A DNA stretch of 64,000 nt from Haliclystus octoradiatus (lineage: Eukaryota; Cnidaria; Staurozoa; Stauromedusae; Haliclystidae): positions 3,759,465 to 3,823,464 of the forward strand of contig OU744448.1 in assembly GCA_916610825.1 (NCBI GenBank). Reading direction: 5' to 3'. Under the pieces are notes generated by a model that did not search any database, was not told where the DNA came from, and worked only from the letters and a program-made list of their open reading frames with translations. Position numbers and translations under genes: made by a program. Numbering within the stretch: position 1 is the first letter of the stretch; each line of letters opens with the position of its first letter. Positions 32,101-44,100 of the stretch are shown one piece after another.

Positions 32101-35100
32101 TGGGAATAAATCGTTGAAAACAGACAAGGTCTATGGCACTCATTTGAGACAAAAATTGAGTAGAAATTGTGTTATTTGTATAGTATATTGTCTAACCGAA
32201 GAGGGATTGATCATTTGTGTCCCGATGTTATAAAATACCAATGTTATAATTCCTGTGTTTCTAAATTTTTGTTGACATTCTAAAGTGACATTCCTACTCG
32301 CTCACCAAATGTTGGAAGTGCTCCGTAAGTTCGAACAGGATTGACACAAATTCATGTGAAAATAAAACATTAGTTGTCAATAGTTTCTTTGGAGTTTTCT
32401 TGACTGGAATATAACTGTTAATGGATTTTGAAATAAATTTAACTCCTCACAAATACGTTGTACATTTTCATAAAAATGAGATTGTCTCCAAATCCGAAAG
32501 TCTTCCCAAATGTGGCCCCACTCATGTCTCTCACATGACTGATTCCCACGATCTGATTGGCTGACATTTAATTAACACCACGTGAGCAAAGCTAACCAAT
32601 AGAATTGAGTCACTGCTTTTGCAAGTCTAGTGCAGTGTCAGCAAAACGGCTTTGTTTTGTCGGCTACGCAGACTTTACACTTTCCATCAGAAAAGTTTTA
32701 GTCTGGACGCAGGCTAAAAAACACCTGATCATAACTGATCAACTACAGATCAAATTGGACAAAATTTGAAGAGGTGGGGGGGGGGGGAGGGGCAGGACTA
32801 CGCAGGTCAACTATTCAAACGTTCAAGAACTGTACAAAAAGCTTTCAACATTGTAATTTCTCAAGAAGCCCCAAATTTGGTTTTATAATGACCTTAAAGG
32901 AAATAACTAATACCGTAGTTGATGCTTCTATAATTGACTCTTTTCATAGTTTAAGAGAGCCATTTCAAAGAGAACTTCCATAGAATATCTCCCACAGATC
33001 ATTCCATTCAATAACACTGTATCTAATTCGGTCTTCCATTGAGTAACCAGTGTGTGGAATAGGGTTGGTAGTCTATGTAAGTATGTGGTAGTGCCGTAAC
33101 TAAATATACATTAATGTATAATATATGGTATGGTATAGTTTTTTAGCCAACACTTAGAATGTAACTGATTGACAAACATGTGAGATACCTGTGACACTAA
33201 AGTCTCCACTGTAAGTATAGCGTAGAGTTGTTCCATTGAATTGTACTGCTGATTCAGGTGATGTGGAATCTAATTCCATGTACTCAGTTGTGAAATAAAT
33301 TATCACATCTTTAGCATCTGCAGTTGAAACGTTTGTGTGAGATATTGTAACATCAAATTCAATTTTATCGCCAATAAATAATGCAACAACATTTTCAAAG
33401 CCATTTTTTACTACGTCAAACTTCAATGTTGGTTCAACCTATCAAATCAAACATTGCAAAAATAATTAGACGTTCTGCGAAATGTTATTTATTAACTTAA
33501 TAAACTATTTGTGAACTATTTAAGAACCTCATAAACTGCTAGCGTTTTGACCGTCCTCTAGCTTAATTTCTTTGTTTATAACAAATCTTATATGAATCTT
33601 AAAATCTGAGCAAAAATGGTTACTGAAAACACACTATATCGATCTCAGGAATCAAGAACTATATATCATTGAATCTTCATTACTTTCTGCTTTCGACAAA
33701 TGAAGTGAAATAAAGGGTCAAAACAGACCGGGAAACCTTGCGCGCGCACACTTTGAATAGTGCACGTAAAATTGAAACATTCGTTTCCAAACATGGCTTT
33801 GCCTCGTCTAGAATGCGTTTGTCGTAAAATATTTTTGAACCATTCTTGAACAAGAGCTTTACTTACTAGCGTATTCTTTATTTCTAATCTTCGATAATTT
33901 TAATAACACGAATGCCAAGTTTCCTGAAGATCCAGAACATGGTGGTAAAAGGGAAGGAGCAGGTAGAAGGCTACCGATAACTCAAGAGCTTTCACTTATA
34001 CATCAGGATATCTGTTCATATGCTGTGGCGATAAACCATATCAAAGTTTTACCTAAATTTCGTGATTTGCAAAGACTGGTATAAGGAATTTTGTCTAAAG
34101 GAACACCTGAGTGAAGACTTGACAATGTTTTCCTGTTTACAAACCAATCAATGCGAGATCCCTTCAAAGAACAAAAAGCGAAGCTCCATTTTCACAACCT
34201 CAAATCAACAGCTTATTTTCAAATTTCAATCACACTTGATATTTATGGAACTTTGATCGAGATGAAATAAACATCATATGTAATTTCTGGACCCATGAAA
34301 TATATGAATTTCTACAGCAAAATTAATTAAAATAGTATTTTATTATTGATCAGTTTTGCCATTCCTTCGTGTATTTCTCTCTGTGGTTTGAGTATGTTTT
34401 GATAAAAATTTCAGACTGTTCCGCATGGTTTGATGTTAATGTTTCACCGTCGTACATAATTACCATAGTTTTCATTATCCTTATTCAATTCGCATTGTTT
34501 CGCTCCTGTTTTCATGTTGTTTTTCAGAAATATCCATACAAAATTAAAAGGTTGCTACGGCACAAATGAAATTATGAGGAATGCTATGACGTTGATAAAA
34601 AGGCTGCGAGACTCCATTTTGAAAAAAGTTGAATGCAAAGGCTGCCGGTCTGGTTTGACCCTTTAATTGAGATAAATTGTTTGGGATCACTAATAGCTAC
34701 TGATTTCTCAAACTTTTTTTCTTCAATTGGAAAAACTTCCTGAAAGAAATTATGTTTGAAATTGTTTTTATTTAACAGACTTATCTTCATTGAGAAAGGT
34801 TAATATGATCAAGAAATAAGTTCAGGGTCCTTCGTCTGACAATGATTATTTACTTTACTATTGCTACTGTATAGCTGTTCGGATCCATACGATTTCATAA
34901 CTTCATTGTAATAGTGAGAACCTTTTGAAATGAAGAAATTGCCATGTCAACTTGCAATTGTATATATCTTCACAAAATATATTCGATTTTCTCTTTCTTT
35001 GTGAATCGTTTGTGAATACAATCTTCTGTCTGTTTCTAAGATTACAATGGCGTAAATTTCTAACACAAATTTTGTGATCATGAGAAATTTGATATAAATT

Positions 35101-38100
35101 AGCGGTTAGAAAAATAAATTTCTACAACAACGTGATCTTTATATCTATATGGTGTTGATTCAATAGAATATTATTTTTGTATACTGCTGAAATGGTCCCT
35201 ATAAACAGGTTGTCATTATATCAGGTTTGACTGTACCTTGATAACTGTACCACGTAACAAAACAACCTCCATCATGCGTGTATCTTCAACACCAGCAGCG
35301 ATATAATGATCAGTTCCATTAGCAAGCAATTCATCATCAAGCACAGTAACTTTGAACTTCATATGAATCTTGATATTAGTAAAAGGAGAATTGACCTAAA
35401 ACAAGAGGTTATACTACAATACACAGTCATGACCGGAATTAGTCAAGGAAACAAATATAATACAAATATCGAATTATAATAGAAAACAAATTTCTGAATT
35501 GGAGTTGTAGCTGCGCATGTGCAATTAGATGTGATTACTGCGAACATAGCTCAAGACACTTAGTTGTCCAATTTTCATGAACTGTCCACTTTACGTAGGC
35601 AGCCTATGTACTCTTCCTGAAATATTCCTGAAATGTTCATCAAGTGTTTATATGATGTTATTGAACTGTTTACACAGTGTTCCAGGTACAAACTCTAAGA
35701 ACTGAGGGTGCTAAAGGGGTGCCCAAAGGGTGCCGATAAAAGAAACCTATATAGTATCTCATCAGCACCCTTTTAGCACCCGGCAATATAATATGTTCTT
35801 GCTCATATCGGTTGCTGTTGAAAATATGTTTAGCATTAGCTCCATAATTATTGTAAACCATTTCAAACTTATGAAATCAAACATATTGCATAAATCGTTT
35901 CAATTTTTTAGAAAATTTAATAATGCATTCTATAGATTGCTACAACATATATTCAAACACAGTACAACAATTTCAAATTAAGGCAAAGCAATTTACTATT
36001 TATTCTTCTATTGAACAAATTCCTGATAAACCAAATTAATAAAGCTTATAGGCAGAACCTTCACTTGATAATTACATGTAGTGTAGTGAGACTACATGAG
36101 TAAGAGACTAACTAATTTCACATGACATTTAGCAACAAAGAAAGTTAACAGAATGTTTCTCCAACATGAACTTGGCAGGCAAAGTGAAATTTCAGATTGA
36201 AGTCCAATCACTTCATAGTAATAGTTTACAGGAATATCGAAGAAAATATCATTCCTTGCATATTTTTGTGATTGAGAATTTCATGAAGAATCAATCTTTC
36301 TTTGTCACAATCTTAGTTGAATGAAATTCTTGAAATAAAAAATGCGCTAGAAAATTCTAATGTTGAAAAACAATAATTTTTACAAAGCTAACATTATTTT
36401 TTCAAGTTTAAATTGAAGATTTTACCTCTATCTACCTAACAATCTATCTATCAAATATTTAGCATCATGGTGTACGTTATTGTGGTTGGTAAACATATAT
36501 TTCATGTGATACTACAAGTACTGAAAACCTTCAAAAGACAAACATGAACATTTAAATGTTGTAAAATATTCCTAAATGAAAGATATTTGGATTATTTGTA
36601 ATGAGTTTCAATGGGAAAGAGCATTCCAAAATATCAAAAAGGTTTTCTGCGATCTGATTAATCCAAAGGGCTAGCATGAAATTCTAGGAAAATTGATGGA
36701 TTCAAAAACTTGGAAAAAACAGGAAAAAATAACAGATAAAATACGGAAATTATAACTTTCTGATAACAATTTAATACAAATCTCAATTATGGCTACGATT
36801 TACAAAGCAAACAATTATGTTTGAGGCTGACATCTCTGACATCTGTAAGAGGCTTGGGCAAGAGGCCGTCTTCTTGTACCATGCGCTCGGGGTAGACTCA
36901 GAACCTTTGTTATCATTATATTATCATTATATTACATTTAATTACAAAACATGGCGCTGCGAGAGATAGAGTTTTTATCCCCGAAACCATTAACCGGTTC
37001 CTCGTTACAAGAGGAGTGGAAAATCTTTAAAAGACAGTTTTCTCAATTTTTGGAAGCTGTGGAGAAGACCACTGCCCCAAATGCAGTAAGAATTGCATTG
37101 TTATTGAGAGTTATTGGCGAGGCAGGTAATGATTTCTATGAAAATTTTACCTTTGCTGAGACTGAAAACCGCACTCATTATGACATTATAATAGCAAAAT
37201 TCGATCAATTTTGTGCACCTAGAGTGAATTTATTTGTTGCTAGGAACAAATTGTTAACAATGCGTCAAGAAGAGCGCACAATTGATGAATACATCACAGC
37301 ATTACAAAAACAAGCCCAGCGATGTGCTTTTGATACATTTAAAAATGATATGGTGCTACAAGCGCTCGCTATGGGTCTTGAGGATGACAGAACTAGACGG
37401 AAGTTATTTGAGGCCGAAAATATAACACCAGAAAAAGCAATCAAATTGTGTCGGAGAGCAGAAGACACAAAGTTAGATATGACAGAAATCACTGAAGAAT
37501 TACTCTATGTAAAATCAAAGAAATACAGCACACAACGTAAAGAAACACAAACTGTACATAAACACAACGAAAGTACATCAAAAGACACCAAAAGAAAGCC
37601 ATGCGGTAACTGTGGTACAGCACACAAGTTCCGTAAATGTCCTGCATACGGCAAGGATTGTTACAACTGTGGTAACATGAACCACTTCCAACAGATGTGT
37701 CGGCAACAAAAAGAAAAAGGGTTACGCCGTCAAAAGGTTCATAACGTAAATGAAACCGAGTTATCAGAAGAAGACGTGAACGTTATTAACGTAACAAGAA
37801 TTAACCGCAAACTGACAGCTCATTTACTTGTGTGCACAACAGCCGCGCACGCAAAACCGGTGAAATTAAGCGTCCAACTTGATTCGGGCGCAGCTGTAAA
37901 TGTTCTGTGCAAATCAGACTATTTTAAAATAGGTCAACCCCCTTAATCAAAAAGTTCCACAATATTGACCATGTTCAACGGTAGTCAAACACCATCAATT
38001 GGCCGTTGTTCAGTGATCGTGCAGAAATCTGTTCCAGTTGTTGCTGATGATATTCTAGTGTATGGCTGCGGTGATACGGCAGCAGAAGCCTTAGCAGATC

Positions 38101-41100
38101 ATGAAAAAAACTTGCACCAACTGTTATTAACTGCACAGAAAAACAAATTGAAATTAAATTCATCTAAACTTCGACTGCGTTTGACTGAATTAAAGTACAT
38201 CGGCCATAGCATTAGCTCAGACGGTGTTAGACCAGATCCAGAAAAAGTAAGAGCTATCACCGACATTGCAGAACCCGGTGATAGTGCAGCAGTCCGTAGA
38301 TTTGTAGGACACGTGAACTATCTGGGAAAATTTATCCCCAACCTGAGTTCAGTTAGTGAACCCCTACGAAAGCTAACTGAAAAGGGGGCTGATTTGAATT
38401 TTGTATTTGGGAAAGCTGAAAAAACTGCATTTAGCAGGCTGAAAGATCTTATTGGCAACGACTGCCTATTACAATATTATGACATAAATAAGGAAGTTAC
38501 ACTACAATGTGATGCAAGTACTTCTGGCCTTGGTGCTACACTGATGCAAGAAGGAAGGCCAATTTGCTACGCGTCACGTTCCTTGACAGGAGCTGAAAAA
38601 AACTACGCACCAATCGAGCTAGAATGTATGGCAATAGTATTTGGTTGTTCACGATTTGATCAATACGTCTTCGGTCTGCCAAATGTAAAAGTTTTGTCAG
38701 ACCACAAACCATTAGAGACGATTCTAAATAAGTCACTGCTGCAGGCCCAAAACGGCTGCAACGTATGATGCTGTCACTACAGCGATATAATCTGTGTGTG
38801 TGTTACAAGCCAGGTGAAGAACAAGTCACCGCTGATTTACTGTCTAGAGCACCAATCGGTGACACACCATCAGAGCACAAAAGCCTTGAAGAAATCTGTT
38901 CCGTTGAAACAGCATGCTTAGACCCAAGAGAGTACGTCAGCATCACGGATCACAGAACAACATTAATCCAGAAAGCAACACCAGCAGATCAGCATATGCA
39001 GGACTTAACCAATCTTATAAAAACTGGTTGGCCGTCAATCAAGAATAAGCTAATTGCTACGCATCTTCGAGTATTCTGGGGTTTCAAAGATGAGCTTTCA
39101 GTTGATAAACATATTATATACAAAGGTAATCGGATAGTTATTCCTAAATCAATGAGAAAAGAGATGCTACAAAAACTATATACTAGCCATCTAGGCATGG
39201 CGGCCACTTTACGGCGATCAAGAGAGGCAGTATTCTGGCCAGGTCTAACTAACGAGCTACAAACTGCTATTGAAAATTGTTCACCATGCACAATGAATCA
39301 ACCACGTCAGGTGAAGGAGCCTTTACAGAGCCACACCTTACCTAATAAGCCATTCAAAAAGGTGGGTATGGACCTAATGGATTTCAAGCGAAAGCCATAC
39401 CTCGTCACTGTAGACTACTTCAGCGACTACATTGAAGTAACCCGTCTACCAAATGAAACATCAGCTGCAACTATCGAAGCTGCAAAAGAGACATTTGCTA
39501 GATATGGAATCCCAAAGGTGCTACAGACGGACGGGGGAACCCAGTTCACATCAAGAGAATTCAAGAAAACAACAAAATATTTGGATATTAAACACACAAA
39601 ATCATCACCAAAATACCCACAATCAAACGGGAAGGCAGAATCGGCAGTAAAAATCATCAAGAAAATTATGCGTCGGTCAAAAGACCCGTCAATGGCATTT
39701 CTTGAATGGAGAAATACACCGACGGAAGGTATAGGTTTAAGCCCTATGCAATGACTTCAAAGCAGAAAAGCAAGAGGTTTGGTCCCTAATGGTAAACGGG
39801 TAAATATTACAAATAAAGAGATCGAAAAGGTTACCACAACTGCAAAAGTTAAGAAGCAGAAACAGTCAAAACAATATTACGACAAAAGTGCAAAACAGCT
39901 GAAGCCACTAGTCACAGGAACACCAGTTACCGTTCTGCAATCACCAGGTCACGGTAAACCAACGTGGAGACGAGGAGTTATCACTAATACAAATGGTAGA
40001 CGAAGTTATGATGTGGATATCGGGACAAGAAAGCCTTTGCGTCGTAATCGGCACCATGTCCGTCAAGACAAATCCAACAAACGGGGACAACTGGATGACA
40101 TAGATACCGATATCGACGAAGATCCAACGGAGGATGTAACAGAAGCAGAAGAACCAGAATTACCAAACCAACGAAGAACAAGATCTGGCAGAGCTATAAT
40201 ACGACCAGCAGCACTGGCAGACTATGAATTATATGCAATCAGTGTTTTGTGAATAGACATCAATCTTATTACTTTTAATCAATACTATCAAGATTGCATC
40301 CGAGGAAGATATTATTACATCAAGATTATTACTTTCAGTTATATTACTTCAACATATTATTACATCAAGATTATTACTACAAAACAAATCATATTACTAC
40401 ATCAACACTATTACTTCAAAATTCATTATTAAAATTAGCACACACAAGATGTCGCATGATATATTACAACTGCATACTTACAATATAAAATATCTAACCG
40501 ATACATAGCTTTAGCATAATTAACCTTAATCACGGTGATTCGGCTATAATGCCATACTTATATGAATTGATTATCTCAGTTTAATTATCATAGTTAATTA
40601 TTATATATGACATCACTTTTATATTATTATAACTTAATTTAATAGAAGGGGGATGTTCGAGGCTGACATCTCTGACATCTGTAAGAGGCTCGGGCAAGAG
40701 GCCGTCTTCTTGTACCATGCGCTCGGGGTAATGAAAATGGTAATGAAATGAAATGAAAATGGTAAGGAGCGGACGTGTAAAAGAACGAAGAAGAAGAAAC
40801 AAGAAGAAAAACGATTTGGTAACAGGGTATACTATGAGTTGTTTGTTAACGTTAATTATCCAAGTAGTGTTGAATATATGTAAATGATTTACTTTATTTT
40901 TTGAAATTTATTTAACAAACTTGAATTTCGCGGTCAACGGTTGAATCACACATTGTTTGCTTTAACTTAAAAAAGGGGCGTTTACTATTTAAACTTTGAT
41001 ACCGTTTGATAATAGATAAATCATTTCGTTTTTATGATCTGCTAGCTGAGACGATTTGCTTGAAAGGTTAGTTAGACTCGATATAAAGTGAAATTGTTTT

Positions 41101-44100
41101 TATTCCTTATTTATCAAAATTTAAACGTTCCAATTTTAATATTTTCCGTGATATTTTTGGTTTTTCAATTTTGAAAAAGGGGCGTTTACTATTTATAAAC
41201 TTTGATACCGTTTGATAACAGATTAATTATTTCGTTTTATGATCTGCTAACTGAGACGACTTGCTTGAAAAGTTAGTTAGACCCAATATAAAGTGAAATT
41301 TTTTATTCCTTGTTTATCAAAATTTAAACGTTCCAATTTTAATATTTCTTGTGATATTTGTGTTTTGTCGATTTTTTAAAAAAGGGGCGTTTACTATTTA
41401 AACTTTGATACCGTTTGATAACAGATTAATTATTTCGTTTTATGATCTACTAACTGAGACGACTTGCTTGAAAGGTTAGTTAATATAAAGTGACATTTTT
41501 TTATTCCTTGTTTATCAAAATTTAAACGTTCCAATTTTAATATTTCTTGTGAAATTTTTGTTTTGTCGATTTTTTTAAAAAAGGGGCGTTTACTGTTTAA
41601 ACTTTGATACCGTTTGATAACAGATTGATTATTTCGTTTTATGATCTGCTAGCCGAGACGACTTGCTTGAAAAGTTAGTTAGACCCAATATAAAGTGAAA
41701 TTTTTTATCCTTGTTTATCAAAATTTAAACGTTCCAATTTTAATATTTCTTGTGATATTTTTGTTTTGTCGATTTTTAAAAAAGGGGCGTTTACTGTTTA
41801 AACTTTGATACCGTTTGATAACAGATTAATTATTTCGTTTTATGATCTGCTAACTGAGACGACTTGCTTGAAAGGTTAGTTGATATAAAGCGAAATTTTT
41901 TATTCCTTGTTTATCAAAATTTAAACGCTCCAATTTTATTATTTCTTGTGATATTTTTGTTTTGTCGATTTTTTAAAAAAAAGGGGCGTTTACTATTTAA
42001 ACTTCGATACCGCTTGATAACAGATTAATTATTTCGCTTTATGATCTGCTAACCGAGACGACTTGCTTGAAAGGTCAGTAGATTTAAAGTGAAATTTTTT
42101 ATTCCTTGTTTATCAAAATTTAAACGTTCCAATTTTAATATTTCTTGTGATATTTTTGTTTTGTCGATTTTTTTTTTTAAAAAAAAAGGGGCGTTTACTA
42201 TTTAAACTTTGATACCGGTTAGTGATAACAGATTAATTATTTCGCTTTATGATCTGCTAACCGAGACGACTTGCTTGAAAAGTTAGTTAGACCCAATATA
42301 AAGTGAAATTTTTTATTCCTTGTTCATCAAATTTAAACGTTCCAATTTTTATAATTCTTGTGATATTTTTGTTTTGTCAAGTTTGAAAAAGGGGCGTTTA
42401 CTATTTAAACTTTGATACCGGTTTGATAACAGATTACTTATTTCGCTTTATGATCTGCTAACTTAAGACGACTTGCTTGAAAGGTTAGTTAGATTCAAGT
42501 AAAAGTGAAATTTTTACTCCTTGTTTGTCAAAACATAAACTTCCCAGTTTTGTGCTCTGTTTGTATAAGTTTGTGCATTGTAGCTCCTGTTGTTCCAAAT
42601 TTTCGAAATTGGTAAAGAAACTGTTTATACAAGGTAAGCATTTGACACTCAGCTCCTGGTAAGTAATTTAATTTAGATGAAACAATAGCGAAAGTACAAC
42701 AAAAGCCGGCTGTGAAGGGTGACTCCTCACAAACTCCATCGGAGAGTTTAAATAACATACAAGTCAAATGGTCAACAACAAAAATATCTGTCAATAAAAT
42801 GACTAAAGTTAATGATGTAACACATGGAATAATAAAAAATAAATTCAACGTAGGAACCTTAAATGTAAGAGGTTTAAACTCAAAAATGAAAAGACAACAA
42901 TTGGCAAATGATATGTGCAAATATGAACTGTCAATATTAGCCATACAAGAAACCAAGTTGAAAAAAGAAGGAATATTTGATATACAAACAAGTGACAATA
43001 AGAAAAGATATGAAGTATTTCACACTGGAAATCAAGAAAATCGACATTATGGTGTTGGTATTGTTGTAGAAAAGGGATTAAAAGTAGAATACAAAACAAT
43101 ATCCAGTAGAATATGTATAGCAACTGTTAATTTAAATAAAATAATAATAAATAAAAAATGTAATAATAGAAACATAATTTTCATTTCCACATATGCACCA
43201 ACCTTAGTTACTAGTGAGAAAAATCCTAAAATAAAAGAAGATTATTATGAACAATTAGAAAGTGTAATAAAAAATGTAAACAGTAGAGATATTTGTATTA
43301 TATGGGGGGATCAAAATGCAAAAACTGGGCTAGGTACAGAAGAATTCCCGCAAGTAATTGGAAGGTATGGAAAAGGGGTGATGAATTCAAATGGAAGATC
43401 ACTCGCAGAAATGCTCCTCAGAAATGACATGATGCTTTGCAATACCATGTTTCCACACAAAATGGCTCATAGAACAACCTGGGAAGCGCCTATAAGGAAA
43501 GAAGATCACAATGATAAAAACGGAAATTTAAGAAACAATCCATATCGAAATCAGATAGACTACATCATAATGAAAGTTAAACATAAAATATTTATTGAAG
43601 ATTCAAGATCATATAGTGGAATAGAAACCTATACAGATCACAGGCTAGTAAAAACTAAGCTCAACATAAGATGGCGTAAAATGAAATATAAGACACCTCC
43701 AGAAAGACTAAATATCCAAGCATTAAAAGATGAAGAGAAACAATTCGATTACCATCAAAAAGTTGTACAAAATCTGAACAATATCGAGGCTAGCAACGTG
43801 CAAGAGAAATGGTTAAAAATTGTGACATCGTGTAGAGACGCTGCAAATGAAGTAGTGGGAACAACTAACAAAAACCAGAAAAGTCAGAATAAAGATATTA
43901 AAAAGCTATCAGATAAACAGAAAGAGTTAAGAAATAAAATAAATCAAACTAATAATAAAAAAGAAAAAATTAAACTCGCTAAAGAGAGAAACCTTATTAT
44001 GAAAGAAATACATTTTAAGCTTCAAGAAGAAGAGATATCACATATAATGGAGCTAGTAGAGCAAATAGAAAAATTAAAACCAGACTCTAGAAGAATGTTT

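Larger units (their letters stand above)
30159..32807. mobile_element. TIR element with 9-bp duplication hosting two nested insertions (2,649 bp)
   Basis: The ends ACCTGCGTAGTCCTGCCCC and its complement GGGGCAGGACTACGCAGGT are inverted for about 100 bp, and CAACTATTC flanks both sides as a perfect 9-bp duplication. A 9-bp duplication fits Mutator-like elements. The interior repeats a G-run/GCAGGACTAC block plus TGATCA-rich palindromic blocks every ~150 bp. Two further elements sit inside (30,965-31,747 and 31,983-32,716). Subtracting them and their duplications leaves about 1.12 kb. No transposase was seen. Confidence 0.8.

Noticed and set aside
40975-42530. CRISPR-like array
   Set aside because: Whole ~200-bp units repeat with no distinct spacers, and they sit directly upstream of a LINE ORF.
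42528-42998. 156-codon minus-strand ORF
   Set aside because: Antisense shadow of the LINE ORF start.
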